From the NCBI GenBank assembly GCA_024635655.1, contig JAGXIL010000085.1, positions 1 to 64,000 on the forward strand: 64,000 bases of DNA. Direction: 5' to 3'. A model generated the notes under the pieces. The model worked only from the letters and a program-made list of their open reading frames with translations. It had not been told where the DNA came from and searched no databases. Shown here one piece after another: positions 30,082 to 42,535 of this stretch. The number at the start of each line of letters is the position of its first letter. Positions within the stretch are counted from its first letter, which is position 1. The stretch comes from Gillisia sp. GTDB lineage: Bacteria > Bacteroidota > Bacteroidia > Flavobacteriales > Flavobacteriaceae. Position numbers and translations under genes: made by a program.

Positions 30082-31524
30082 TTAGCGATAACTATATTGT
30101 CCTTCTTCTCCACTCAGGAATTCCAGGATCCTGGTTTCCAGATCAAGGCTATTCATTTTAATATTCCCAATTATTATCTTTCCGGAAGCATCCAGGAACA
30201 TTAATTTGTTAAGGTAATTCTTTAACAGCTTTTCATTCACGGTTATAGAAGTCATTTTGTATTCATATTTTTCCTGATATCCATTATTTTTAATGATTCC
30301 TTTCCATTCTTCAAATTGATCCTTATCTACGTTGATCCCAATAAAATCTATTTCAGGATATTTCTCCCGCAGATCAGTAACAATACTTTGCTGCCAATAA
30401 TAGTGATAAGGAGAATTGACAGACCAGTGATAAGTGATCTTGAATCTTTTGGAAATATCGTTTAATCTTATCTTTTTATTTTGTGTATTCAACAAGGTTA
30501 GTTGACCAAGGCTTTTTCCCGGGAGGAGTGCGTTTTGCAAGCCTGCCATCTGCTGAAAATCTTCTGTGCGTTTCCCTGAATAATTTATCTCTTCGAGGTG
30601 AGCAAGAATATTTTCGATTTGCTCCCGGTTTTTCGAATAAATAATGCCCCGGGCAGCAAGACGATCTATAAAGCGGTTCTTGGTTCTTTTGTTTTTAATT
30701 AAAGAGTCGGCAAGGGTTATACGCCTGTTAATATTTTGATGATCGGTAAGGTTAAAACACCCTACATTTTCTGAGCTAACTATATTACAATCTTCAAGCG
30801 AGCGGGTCCTGAGATAATCATCAATAAGATTTAAATAAACGTAGTAATCATCCAGTTCTTCATCATTGAAATTAATCTCTTTCCGGTAGGAGTGAAAGTC
30901 TGCAGGGATTTTTTCCACATCATCCTTTGAATACCTTCTAACGAGATACGCATAACGTTCTCTTAGATCATAGAATTCATAATTTATAGAAGCGTTTGCA
31001 ATTTTGAGGAATTCTTTTGAAAAATCATTCTTTCTATCCAGCTCTTTCAACTCCTGTAATCTGTTCTCCCTTATAGAATCGGTTTTATCTGCAAATGCTG
31101 AAGGGTCTAATTCGTAAGAACCAAGGATAAAATCATTGTTCTTTTGGTTGAGGAGGTACATTTCGTTCAGGTAATTACTTTTTTCAGCTCCCTCCCCACT
31201 AAAGGCCAGCGATTCATCAAATTCCATGGTATTGACAAAAACCATCATACTGTCCCCCGGCTCCAAATATAGCACCTGGTTTTCCGGTGGATGTTTTAAA
31301 ACATATAAACCTTTTTCTGAAGAGCTGAGGTTGCCCCCAAAACGATTATTTTCATCGAGATAAAAGGTGTCTACCACAACATTTTCCCGAAGCAGAACTA
31401 TATAATCACTTGTTGGATTTACAATAAGGCCTCCTATATACATTTCCTGAGGAGTTGAAATGCCTTTCTTGCACGCAGTAAGTGCGCACAGGATAAGAAG
31501 GGGTAACAATATTTTAAACTTCAT
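30082..31524 (-). CDS. Thioredoxin-fold (TlpA-like) lipoprotein lacking CXXC
   Basis: ORF 480 aa; lipobox LCALTACKK; C-terminal 'ITYHWSVNSPYHYYWQQSIVTDLREKYPEIDFIGINVD'. Confidence 0.75.
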   Translation of the reverse strand: MKFKILLPLLILCALTACKKGISTPQEMYIGGLIVNPTSDYIVLLRENVVVDTFYLDENNRFGGNLSSSEKGLYVLKHPPENQVLYLEPGDSMMVFVNTMEFDESLAFSGEGAEKSNYLNEMYLLNQKNNDFILGSYELDPSAFADKTDSIRENRLQELKELDRKNDFSKEFLKIANASINYEFYDLRERYAYLVRRYSKDDVEKIPADFHSYRKEINFNDEELDDYYVYLNLIDDYLRTRSLEDCNIVSSENVGCFNLTDHQNINRRITLADSLIKNKRTKNRFIDRLAARGIIYSKNREQIENILAHLEEINYSGKRTEDFQQMAGLQNALLPGKSLGQLTLLNTQNKKIRLNDISKRFKITYHWSVNSPYHYYWQQSIVTDLREKYPEIDFIGINVDKDQFEEWKGIIKNNGYQEKYEYKMTSITVNEKLLKNYLNKLMFLDASGKIIIGNIKMNSLDLETRILEFLSGEEGQYSYR

Positions 31525-31553
31525 TAGGGGTTTTAAAGGAGTGGGTAAGCTAA

Positions 31554-33329
<1,776 letters not shown>

Positions 33330-33349
33330 ATATTTAAATAAATTAATAA

Positions 33350-33389
33350 AGGGAACTACAAAGGCTTAATACCCTTCTGTAGTTCCCTA
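33350..33389 (+). terminator. Intrinsic terminator of the ABC-F gene
   Basis: AGGGAACTACA/TGTAGTTCCCT stem then ATTTTTTG. Confidence 0.88.
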
Positions 33390-33411
33390 TTTTTTGTTTT
33401 TAGAATATAGA

Positions 33412-33606
33412 TTACATTCCTTTATAATATTTCCATAGATCGTATATTCCAAATCCTATAAATGCTATTGCCAGGATAAACCCCAGGATATTTTCATTAA
33501 AGTCACTGGAAAGCGTGTAGACCCTATAGGTGCCGTAGCCTAAAAAAATAATTCCTAATATAAGATTCCAGATATTCCTTTTTTGTGGGGTAGTATTATT
33601 CTCCAT
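33412..33606 (-). CDS. Small membrane protein
   Basis: ORF track 33412..33675; likely start MENNTTPQKRN at 33606; two predicted TM segments. Confidence 0.7.
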   Translation of the reverse strand: MENNTTPQKRNIWNLILGIIFLGYGTYRVYTLSSDFNENILGFILAIAFIGFGIYDLWKYYKGM

Positions 33607-33850
33607 CCTTAAAATCTTCAGGAAAGGTGGTTCGGGCGATCTTACGTGCCATGTCATAATGCGGTTTGTCAACAAACAGCATTACCTGTCCCGGCAATCC
33701 GCCTCCAAATCCTCCCCGCAGGCCAGATTCAAAGTCGTTTCGTATTCGGGTTGCTATTCCCTCTTTATTGAGAATTTCATCGAGGTAACTGACATTTACT
33801 TCAGAACCTGTATAGACTCTTTGGTAATCATAATCTTCTTCTGTACTCAT
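33596..33850 (-). CDS. DUF2007 domain-containing putative signal-transducing protein
   Basis: ORF 84 aa; 'YQRVYTGSEVNVSYLDEILNKEGIATRIRNDFESGLRGGFGGG'. Confidence 0.88.
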   Translation of the reverse strand: MSTEEDYDYQRVYTGSEVNVSYLDEILNKEGIATRIRNDFESGLRGGFGGGLPGQVMLFVDKPHYDMARKIARTTFPEDFKDGE

Positions 33851-33923
33851 GGGATAAATTTTGTTAAACCAATGTACACATTAGCAATGGAAAGAGGTAA
33901 GTTTTTAAAAAGAGTTTAACGTT

Positions 33924-34649
33924 CTAGGCATTGAAATAGATGCTGTTCCAGATAGCTGAGCTAAAATTTTTCCCGAATTTAAATCCGTAAAAAATGGCCA
34001 GTGCAGTTATCCACTTGAACATAAAAAAGAAAAGAACAAAGAATTCAGTTGTAGTTTGTTCCTGGCTGAACATCCCAGAAGGAATGAGAACGGTAAAAAT
34101 TAAACTCAGGGCAAATAAAAAGAACATGAAATTTTCCAGTTGACGAAAAGGCCACATCATGATCTTCCGCAAAGGGTGCAGGTCTCTGCCCCAGGAATGA
34201 ATGAGATAGTAATATTGATTGCCAATAGGAGCAAAAAGTAAAGGATCATCGGCGTTTTTCAACTTGAAAACGCTGGCAGGTGCCATGATCTTAAATCCTT
34301 TGAGAGAAATATCGTGAGCCTTTTCTACCTCCTTTATTTTTATAATAGCCTCATAAGGCAGCTCGGCTTTAAATAATGCTGAATTGAGGAATCTGAGCCG
34401 GTAATTCACACATATCTTTTCAATATCGTCCAGGTGAAAGATCCTGTCAGGATGAAGTCGGTCCGGGAGAAAAGGATTTGAAATATGATCGTCACTATTA
34501 TTCTGAAGGATCTTCAGGATCTTATCTTCTCTCGCGGTTTCGTCCCTGAAAATTTGATGAACTGTTTGAAGCAAATCCTGCTCAGCAATACGCTTTTTTC
34601 TGTTCTGAAGAATTTTTTCCGGAATGTTTATTCGCTTCAATTTCATCAT
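33924..34649 (-). CDS. Hypothetical membrane protein
   Basis: ORF 241 aa with two C-terminal TM segments. Confidence 0.75.
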   Translation of the reverse strand: MMKLKRINIPEKILQNRKKRIAEQDLLQTVHQIFRDETAREDKILKILQNNSDDHISNPFLPDRLHPDRIFHLDDIEKICVNYRLRFLNSALFKAELPYEAIIKIKEVEKAHDISLKGFKIMAPASVFKLKNADDPLLFAPIGNQYYYLIHSWGRDLHPLRKIMMWPFRQLENFMFFLFALSLIFTVLIPSGMFSQEQTTTEFFVLFFFMFKWITALAIFYGFKFGKNFSSAIWNSIYFNA

Positions 34650-34835
34650 CCAATCTTTGAATAACTAAATTAACTAATTGATCCTGAAGAAACAATGGAT
34701 TATTAAAAAAAATTAGTGGCTCGTAGTAATTATTTTTTTACTCTGAACATGAGTTAATTCACTCCCAATTTGCTACAAATTAAGAACCGTCCAAGAGGTA
34801 ACAACGTTAATTTGAATATAATTAAAAATAAAATT

Positions 34836-35408
34836 ATGAAAAAGATCAAATTTTTAGCGATCGCATTAATGATCGGAACATTTACGATGAGTGGGAGCCT
34901 GCAGGCCCAGGGATCTAAAGAAAACTCTAAAATGGTTGGTGGTGCAGAAATGTATCCCAATAAGAATATTGTAGAGAACGCTGTGAATTCGAAAGACCAC
35001 ACCACTCTTGTGGCGGCAGTACAGGCAGCAGACCTGGTGACAGTACTTCAAGGGGAAGGTCCCTTTACAGTTTTTGCTCCTACCAATGCAGCTTTCGAAA
35101 AATTACCTGCAGGGACTGTAGAAAATTTATTGAAGCCTGAGAACAAGGAGATGTTGCAAGGTATCCTAACTTACCACGTAATTGCCGGTGATTTTAAAGC
35201 TGCTGATGTAGTTGCTGCAATTGAAAAAAGTAACGGAACTGCTACTTTTAAAACAGTGAATGGAACAGATTTAAAAGCTATGTTAGATGGGGATAACGTG
35301 AAATTACAGGATGCTGCTGGAAATGTTGCCACTGTAACTTTAGCCGATGTGAATCAATCTAATGGTGTGATTCACGTTTTGGATACAGTTTTACTGCCTT
35401 CAAAATAA
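34836..35408 (+). CDS. Fasciclin domain-containing secreted protein
   Basis: ORF track 34770; signal peptide start at 34836; 'FTVFAPTNAAFEKLPAGTVENLL...GVIHVLDTVLLP'. Confidence 0.95.
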   Translation: MKKIKFLAIALMIGTFTMSGSLQAQGSKENSKMVGGAEMYPNKNIVENAVNSKDHTTLVAAVQAADLVTVLQGEGPFTVFAPTNAAFEKLPAGTVENLLKPENKEMLQGILTYHVIAGDFKAADVVAAIEKSNGTATFKTVNGTDLKAMLDGDNVKLQDAAGNVATVTLADVNQSNGVIHVLDTVLLPSK

Positions 35409-35445
35409 GAGGTTTTATTCTACCCTAAATTTAAGGAATAAAACT

Positions 35446-35479
35446 AAAAGCCAATTTCAGATTGCTGAAATTGGCTTTT
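35446..35479. terminator. Bidirectional terminator (15-bp perfect stem)
   Basis: AAAAGCCAATTTCAG attg CTGAAATTGGCTTTT between convergent genes. Confidence 0.93.
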
Positions 35480-35500
35480 CTGTTTATTTGTTCTTTATAA

Positions 35501-37927
35501 TTATCGAAGTTCTGCCTGGAGATCATTCTCAAAACGCTGTTGAAGCTTTTTCATGATCTTATCTACTGTGGCATCAGTTAAGGTTTTATGCTCATCCTGA
35601 AACATGAAACTAACAGCATAGCTTTTCTTTCCCTCAGGTAAACTGCCGCCCTGGTAAACGTCAAATAGATTAACTTCCTTTAGTAGTTTCTTCTCCGTTT
35701 GTTTGGCTATTTCTTCTACCTGATGGTAATTAACCGAATTATCCAGCAACAAGGCAAAATCCCTTCTTACTACCGGGAATCTTGGAATAGGTGAAAATTT
35801 GGTTTTCCGGGTCCTGGCCGCTTCAAGTACAAGATCCCAGTTAAAATCGGCGTAAAACACTTCCTGATCAATATCAAAGTGTTTAAGTACAGATCTTTTT
35901 AGCACCCCAAATTCTACCAACCTCATTTTTCCAAGGCTCAGGGACAGTCCTTCTGAAAATACATCCAATTTTACTTCTCCTGTTTTTAGCGGCTCAAGGC
36001 CCAGGCGTTCCAGGATCCTTTCAATAATTCCCTTGATATAAAAGAAGTTCCCCGGAAAATCACTTTTGCTCCAGCTTTCTGCAGTTCTGTTTCCTGAAAC
36101 CAGCAGACTCAAATGCTTATTTTCAGCCCGGCCACTCTCATAATTGTGGTAGGTTTTTCCGAATTCAAAAAATTTCAGGTCTGCCTGTTTTCGATTGATA
36201 TTGTAGCTTACCGCCTCCAGCCCTGAAAAGAGCAGGGTTTGTCTCATAACTGAAAGATCCTGGCTAAGAGGGTTTAGAATATTTACATTATACTCTTCTT
36301 TGATCTGTTCACTTAGTTTGTTATAGGAAGGGGTAATAAGAGAATTGGCCATACTTTCATAAAAACCCTGCCCTACGAGTTGATTGGCAATAAGATCCTG
36401 AAGCTTGTAATCTTCAAAGCGGGTAGAATTGGAAACCGAAGCACTAAACTTGCTCCCGAATTCTATATTGTTATACCCATAAACCCTCAAGATCTCCTCG
36501 ATTACATCAGCCTCCCGCTGAACATCTACCCGGTAGGAAGGAATAGTAAGCCCCATACCGGTTTCTGTAATGTTATTCACCCGAATCTCCAGGGAAGCGA
36601 GTATAGATTTTATAGTTTCGGTAGCGAGATTCTGGCCTATTAATTTATTTACCTTTTCAAAAGTGAGAAAAACCTGGAAGTCTTCTATCTTTTTGAAATA
36701 AAGATCTTCTATATCACTGGTGATCTCACCGCCGGCAAGTTCCATAATAAGCAGAGCAGCACGTTTAAGAGCGTATTCGGTAATATTGGGATCAATTCCC
36801 CTTTCATACCTAAAAGAGGCATCTGTATTCAATCCGTGCCTTTTGGCAGTTTTACGCACCGTAACCGGATTAAAATAGGCACTTTCTATAAATATTTTTG
36901 TTGTTGTTTTTGTTACTCCGCTGTGTAGGCCTCCAAAAATTCCGGCTATGGCAAGAGGTTTTTCGGTATCACATATCATAAGATCTTCCTCGTGAAGTTC
37001 TCTTTCTACTTCATCAAGAGTCACAAATTTGGTTCCTGCGGGAAGGGTTTTTACGTGGATCTCTTGTCCTTCAATTTTTTCGGCATCAAAAAAGTGAAGG
37101 GGCTGCCCAAGTTCATGGAGGACGTAATTGGAAATATCTACCAGATTATTTTTTGAGTTTATTCCTATGGCTTTCAATCTGTTCTTAAGCCAGTTAGGAG
37201 ATTCACCTACAGTAATACCTGAAATGGTTAAACTGCAATATCTTGGAGCCAGGCCCGCATCTTTTACCTTTACAGGTATCCTGAAACTGCGGCTGTCTAC
37301 GTGGAAACTGCTCACCGATGGGGTGATCAATTCCAGACTTAGGTCCTGCTGCTGGTAACCCGCCTTGAGATCCCGGGCAACTCCCCAGTGACTCATGGCA
37401 TCGGCCCGGTTGGGAGTGAGGCCTATTTCAAACACGTGGTCTGTCTCAACTTCAAAAACATCAGAAACAGGAGTTCCGGGGTTCAGGTCATTTTCCAGGA
37501 CCATAATTCCTTCATGGCTGGTCCCCAATCCCAGTTCGCTTTCTGAACAAACCATTCCCTCACTGGCCTCTCCGCGAATCTTTCCTTTTTTGATCTCCCA
37601 GGCCTCGCCTTTAGGGTCATAGAGGGTAGTTCCTATAGTAGCCACGGGAACCTTTTGACCTTCGGCAATATTAGGAGCACCACAAACTATTTGCAGTTGT
37701 TCCCCATTGCCTATATCGATCTTACAAACCTTCAATCTATCTGCATTGGGATGGGATATGCAGCTTAGCACATGCCCGGTTACTACCCCTTCAAGTCCGC
37801 CTTTAATGCTTTGAAAATTTTTGATCCCTTCAACTTCAAGACCAAGATCGGTAAGTAAAAAGCCTGTTTCTTCAGGGTTGTTGGGAAGTTTAATAAATTG
37901 TTTAAGCCAGTTGTAAGAAATTTTCAT
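35501..37927 (-). CDS. pheT: Phenylalanine--tRNA ligase beta subunit
   Basis: ORF 808 aa; N-terminal tRNA-binding domain, B3/B4, B5 and anticodon-binding C-terminal domain motifs. Confidence 0.97.
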   Translation of the reverse strand: MKISYNWLKQFIKLPNNPEETGFLLTDLGLEVEGIKNFQSIKGGLEGVVTGHVLSCISHPNADRLKVCKIDIGNGEQLQIVCGAPNIAEGQKVPVATIGTTLYDPKGEAWEIKKGKIRGEASEGMVCSESELGLGTSHEGIMVLENDLNPGTPVSDVFEVETDHVFEIGLTPNRADAMSHWGVARDLKAGYQQQDLSLELITPSVSSFHVDSRSFRIPVKVKDAGLAPRYCSLTISGITVGESPNWLKNRLKAIGINSKNNLVDISNYVLHELGQPLHFFDAEKIEGQEIHVKTLPAGTKFVTLDEVERELHEEDLMICDTEKPLAIAGIFGGLHSGVTKTTTKIFIESAYFNPVTVRKTAKRHGLNTDASFRYERGIDPNITEYALKRAALLIMELAGGEITSDIEDLYFKKIEDFQVFLTFEKVNKLIGQNLATETIKSILASLEIRVNNITETGMGLTIPSYRVDVQREADVIEEILRVYGYNNIEFGSKFSASVSNSTRFEDYKLQDLIANQLVGQGFYESMANSLITPSYNKLSEQIKEEYNVNILNPLSQDLSVMRQTLLFSGLEAVSYNINRKQADLKFFEFGKTYHNYESGRAENKHLSLLVSGNRTAESWSKSDFPGNFFYIKGIIERILERLGLEPLKTGEVKLDVFSEGLSLSLGKMRLVEFGVLKRSVLKHFDIDQEVFYADFNWDLVLEAARTRKTKFSPIPRFPVVRRDFALLLDNSVNYHQVEEIAKQTEKKLLKEVNLFDVYQGGSLPEGKKSYAVSFMFQDEHKTLTDATVDKIMKKLQQRFENDLQAELR

Positions 37928-38016
37928 TAGTTGTTTTTTAACGGAAGTAAAGATAGTATTACCATTGGTTTTGGCATAATTACAATTTTATTTTTAATGA
38001 GAAAATCGGGCATAAG

Positions 38017-38042
38017 AAAGGGAAATCCTGCGATTCCCCTTT
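38017..38042 (-). terminator. Probable terminator downstream of the TPR/DUF1579-like gene
   Basis: AAAGGGAAATC ctgc GATTCCCCTTT, one mismatch. Confidence 0.5.
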
Positions 38043-38063
38043 AAAATGATTTAAATTCAGAAT

Positions 38064-38993
38064 TTATGGATTATTCCTGCTCATATCCATGGCATACATT
38101 TTCTTCCAGTCCTCTTTATCAGGTTCAGATTCATAGACCACCCAGTTCAGGCTTCCGTCGGGATTTTTCTTTAGTTCATGCCTCATCTTTTTATCGTCCC
38201 CGTCCTGGTCATTTTCAAGTTCTATTAGTTCATATGTTTCGTTACCAAGCTCCTTTAATTTAAGGGAAGTAGTCCTAATCCCCATTGGTGTATTGATATT
38301 AATATAAGCCACATCGTACTTATCTTCCACAGCATCATAAACCATGATCCTTTTTCCCATCACCTCACCCCGCTGATTTAGGTGGTTGATCATGATCATA
38401 TTTTCATCCTCATTCTGAACATACTCGTCCCTTCCTGTAAAAACGCCGGATCCTATGCCTTCAGCAAAACTTGTGCCTGTGACATTCCATTCGCCCATTA
38501 AGAAATCAAGTTTTCGGTGCTTATTTTCAATCTTGGCAAGTTTGGCTTTTGACATTTTCATTAACTCTTTCTCATCTTCCCTGGTGCTATTCTCAGCCAT
38601 AGAAACAGCTTTTTCAAGATGTTCCCTGGCTGCCTCTTTGTCCCCTTTTTTAATAAAGTAATCGGCATAAGAATCATGGGGATTGGCAGCATCAGGATAC
38701 TCCTCCATGTTTAATTTAAAGATCTTTTCAGCTGCTTCCATATCCCCGTCGTTTTCCATAACTAAATACCCTATCCGGTTAAGTTCCCATTCATTAAATT
38801 TATATTGGTCAGAATTATTGGCTTTAAGATCCCGGTACTTTTCCATTGCACTTTTAATTCCGCTTTGACGGTATTCTTCATATACAATATCTCCCACAGA
38901 ATTTGAGTTTGTTGCCTCCTGGGAGAAAACAAAGCTGGCCAGGCAAATGAAGCACAAGCTTAGAACCTGGCTAAGGTTGAATTTAGTTTCCAT
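38064..38993 (-). CDS. Exported protein with TPR-like region and DUF1579-like domain
   Basis: ORF 309 aa; 'YPDAANPHDSYADYFIKKGDKEAAREHLEKAV', 'LDFLMGEWNVTGTSFAEG'. Confidence 0.75.
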   Translation of the reverse strand: METKFNLSQVLSLCFICLASFVFSQEATNSNSVGDIVYEEYRQSGIKSAMEKYRDLKANNSDQYKFNEWELNRIGYLVMENDGDMEAAEKIFKLNMEEYPDAANPHDSYADYFIKKGDKEAAREHLEKAVSMAENSTREDEKELMKMSKAKLAKIENKHRKLDFLMGEWNVTGTSFAEGIGSGVFTGRDEYVQNEDENMIMINHLNQRGEVMGKRIMVYDAVEDKYDVAYININTPMGIRTTSLKLKELGNETYELIELENDQDGDDKKMRHELKKNPDGSLNWVVYESEPDKEDWKKMYAMDMSRNNP

Positions 38994-39267
38994 AGTATTG
39001 ATTATTAATTGGTTAACTTCTAAATTTACGAAATTAGCAGATCAAATTATGGGGGTAGGTCTAATTTGTAGAATATGGAAGTATGTGTATTTTCTACGGA
39101 AAATTTAATTTTTTTATTAAAGTTTAAATACCTTTTTAAAAGGTGGGAGGTTGATGACTAAAGGATTAAACATAATTCGTTATTTTATAAGTATAGAAGG
39201 TTGACGCATTAGGTATGGAATTAGCAAAAATAGGGGATAACCACCATTTCATTAAGTATGTTTAATG

Positions 39268-39294
39268 AGAAAAGGGCCCCAGAGGCCCTTTTAA
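39268..39294 (-). terminator. Intrinsic terminator
   Basis: AAAAGGGCC ccaga GGCCCTTTT. Confidence 0.85.
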
Positions 39295-39313
39295 AAAAAT
39301 ATTTGTTTGAATA

Positions 39314-40057
39314 TTAGCTACAGCTCACTGTGAATTTATCTTCTTCGTCTGCTTTTTGGGAAATTTTATTGACTGTAAAATCTGTCCAAACATTACTGGT
39401 TTCGGAATTACCACTGCATTTAGGATCAAGCTCTACAATATATTCCAATACTTCACATTTCTCCAGGTCCATTACAGCTTTATAAGTTTGTCCTTCACCA
39501 TTTTGAGAAAAATCATCACCTAACCCGGAAATATAAGATGCCTGTGCAAAAGTGAATACCAATTCTGCATTAACCATGTCTTCACCTGCAGTGTAGGTAA
39601 AGGTATAAGTTCCATCTGCATTAGCAACATAAGTAAAGCTTTCGGTGCAGCAATCTTTTACAGTTAAAATTTGAGGATCATTCCAGGGCCCATTTTCTGC
39701 AGAGTACCTTAATGAGTAGTCTGTTGCTTCTTCAAATGTGTAATTAAAGGATGTCGTGGTTACATTATTTAAATTTTCCTGATATATTTCTACCCATTCC
39801 CCATCAATATATAAATCAACTTTAATATTTGTAGAAAGATTTTTCCCCTGAGGATTAGTCCTTTGTTCAAAATCTACAGTAATCTCTGTTTCTTCACCCG
39901 CACAAACTTCCTCTAGAAAAGTCATACTAGAAGTATATGTAGCATTTAATTTTGCAGAAGCATCAGCAGTCTCCAGATTTTCTCCGGAATCTATGGATTC
40001 TACACTGCAGGATGTAAATCCTATTGCAAGGACAAATAAGTAAATAATTTTTTTCAT
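39314..40057 (-). CDS. Hypothetical lipoprotein
   Basis: ORF 247 aa; lipobox AIGFTSCSV; beta-rich, tandem Ig-like segments. Confidence 0.75.
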   Translation of the reverse strand: MKKIIYLFVLAIGFTSCSVESIDSGENLETADASAKLNATYTSSMTFLEEVCAGEETEITVDFEQRTNPQGKNLSTNIKVDLYIDGEWVEIYQENLNNVTTTSFNYTFEEATDYSLRYSAENGPWNDPQILTVKDCCTESFTYVANADGTYTFTYTAGEDMVNAELVFTFAQASYISGLGDDFSQNGEGQTYKAVMDLEKCEVLEYIVELDPKCSGNSETSNVWTDFTVNKISQKADEEDKFTVSCS

Positions 40058-40258
40058 AATTAATAGATTTTTAATAGTTAGATTATGAATCTAAATCAAA
40101 AGCCCCACTAATTTCGGCATTTTCTTGATTTTTCGATAAAATTTTAGGTTTTTTCGATGAAATACCAAGACTATAGAAAAATTCCCAGGGTGTTGAATAT
40201 CTACTACTAAAGAATCAATATTCACAAACAAATTGAAAACAAAACACCAAAGAGTGGG

Positions 40259-42367
40259 TTAGGAAATGTAATTCCAGATGTTTTTATGTATCCCCAGTTG
40301 CTGATAGGTATAGGCTACGGTCTTGTTTTTTTCCATTGTTATTCCGGGATCTTCAGTAAGTAGTAATTTGGCGTGGTATCGGGCGGTTTTTAGTAGCTGA
40401 TTGTCCTTTACAATATCTGCGATCTTGAGGTTTAGCACCCCACTTTGCTGGGTTCCCATCAGGTCTCCGGGTCCTCTTAGCTTTAAGTCCACTTCAGCAA
40501 GTTCAAAGCCGTCACTGGTGCTAACCATAGTTTCTAACCTGGTTTTGGCATCCTGGGAGAGTTTGTGGCTGGTCATGAGGATGCAATAACTTTGTTCAGC
40601 GCCACGGCCCACGCGGCCACGGAGCTGGTGTAACTGGGAAAGGCCAAACCGCTCTGCACTTTCTATGATCATCACACTGGCGTTGGGTACATTTACGCCT
40701 ACTTCTATAACTGTGGTGGCAACCATGATATTAGTTTCACCTTTGACAAATCGTTCCATTTCTATATCCTTATCGGCATGTTTCATCTGCCCGTGCAGGA
40801 TCGAGATCTGGTATTCAGGCATGGGAAATTCTCTTGCAATACTTTCATAGCCATCCATAAGATCCTTATAATCCATGGTTGCCGATTCCTGGATCAACGG
40901 ATATACGATATAAATTTGCCTTCCCTTTTTAATTTCGTCTCGAATAAATTTGAACACTTTTAACCTGTTGCTGTCGTACCTGTGAACCGTTTTTATTTCC
41001 TGTCTTCCGGGAGGTAATTCATCGATCACGGAAACATCCAGATCGCCGTATAAACTCATGGCTAAAGTTCGCGGAATAGGGGTGGCGGTCATCACCAAAA
41101 TGTGCGGCGGTAAATTATTTTTCTGCCATAATTTTGACCGTTGTTCTACTCCAAAACGATGCTGCTCATCGATGATGGCAAGGCCCAAATTCTTGAATTT
41201 CACCTTGTCCTCAAGCAGCGCATGAGTGCCAATTAAGATGTCTATTTCGCCTTTTTCCAATTTTTCGTGCAGCTCCCGTCTCTTTGAAGCTTTGGTTGAG
41301 CCAGTTAATATAAAAATACTGGTATTCAGTTCTTTACATATTTCAACAAGTCCATTGTAGTGCTGTACTGACAAAATTTCAGTCGGAGCCATTAAGCAGG
41401 CCTGGAAACCGTTGTCAAGTGCGATGAGCATTGACATTAGCGCCACTATGGTCTTTCCTGAGCCCACATCCCCCTGTAAAAGCCGATTCATCTGTGCGCC
41501 GCTTCCCAGATCGGCGCGAATTTCTTTGATCACCCGCTTCTGCGCCCCGGTCAATTCGAAGGGCAAATGCTCCTGATAAAACTCCCCGAAATTTTCTCCT
41601 ACCTGCTCAAAAACAAAACCTTTTATACGCTGTTTATGGATCATGTTTTTTATCAAAAGCTGAAGCTGGATGTAAAATAATTCTTCAAATTTTAACCTGA
41701 TCTGTGCCCTTGATAGTAGCTCCTGACTTTTAGGAAAATGAATATTGAACATGGCTTCTGCCCGGGAAATTAATTTCAATTCTCCCTTGATATCTTCGGG
41801 TAATGTGTCGTAAAATTTTCCGCCGGTCTCGATAAAAAGTTGCTGCATCAACTTATTAATTGCCCGATTGGTAATTCCTGCTTTTGCAAGTTTTTCAGTA
41901 GAAGGATAAACGGGTTGCATCGCGGTGCGTAGATTTTTTTCATGCTCTTCCAGCAGTTCCATTTCAGGATGTGGCATATTGAACATTCCGTTGAACCAGT
42001 TTGTTTTCCCAAAGATCACATAGGGCACATTAATTTTAATATTCTCGCGTATCCATTTCTGGCCTCGAAACCATACCAGTTCCATTTTTCCGGTATCGTC
42101 AATAAATTCGGCTACCATGCGGCTGCCCCGTTTCTGGTCAACGGTCTTAATGTTGATGATCTTCCCTATAACCTGGACTTCAGCTGTATTTTGCTGGAGT
42201 TCCTTTATCTTGTAAAACCGGGTTTTGTCAATATACCTGTTTGGGAAAAAGTTGATGAGGTCCTGGTAGGTATGAATTCCCAATTCCTTCCGGAGAAGAT
42301 CGGCGCGGTTTGGCCCAACTCCTTTTAGATAGTCAATAGGAGTTTGCAGCAGGTTGTTAGAATTCAT
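40259..42367 (-). CDS. recG: ATP-dependent DNA helicase RecG
   Basis: ORF 702 aa; 'LLQGDVGSGKTIVALMSM', 'IIDEQHRFGVEQR', 'QLHQLRGRVGRG'. Confidence 0.97.
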   Translation of the reverse strand: MNSNNLLQTPIDYLKGVGPNRADLLRKELGIHTYQDLINFFPNRYIDKTRFYKIKELQQNTAEVQVIGKIINIKTVDQKRGSRMVAEFIDDTGKMELVWFRGQKWIRENIKINVPYVIFGKTNWFNGMFNMPHPEMELLEEHEKNLRTAMQPVYPSTEKLAKAGITNRAINKLMQQLFIETGGKFYDTLPEDIKGELKLISRAEAMFNIHFPKSQELLSRAQIRLKFEELFYIQLQLLIKNMIHKQRIKGFVFEQVGENFGEFYQEHLPFELTGAQKRVIKEIRADLGSGAQMNRLLQGDVGSGKTIVALMSMLIALDNGFQACLMAPTEILSVQHYNGLVEICKELNTSIFILTGSTKASKRRELHEKLEKGEIDILIGTHALLEDKVKFKNLGLAIIDEQHRFGVEQRSKLWQKNNLPPHILVMTATPIPRTLAMSLYGDLDVSVIDELPPGRQEIKTVHRYDSNRLKVFKFIRDEIKKGRQIYIVYPLIQESATMDYKDLMDGYESIAREFPMPEYQISILHGQMKHADKDIEMERFVKGETNIMVATTVIEVGVNVPNASVMIIESAERFGLSQLHQLRGRVGRGAEQSYCILMTSHKLSQDAKTRLETMVSTSDGFELAEVDLKLRGPGDLMGTQQSGVLNLKIADIVKDNQLLKTARYHAKLLLTEDPGITMEKNKTVAYTYQQLGIHKNIWNYIS

Positions 42368-42535
42368 TGAACGAAGATATAAAAATCCCTTTTTTTAACA
42401 TTACATCCTTCGCATATAAAATTGTAAAGGGATCAGAATTTGCGCTTTCCTCTTTCTGTTTTCCTGTCATTGCACGGTTATTGACTATTATTAATCCCGA
42501 TTTTGTAATTTTACTTTTTATCGACTAAATTTTTT

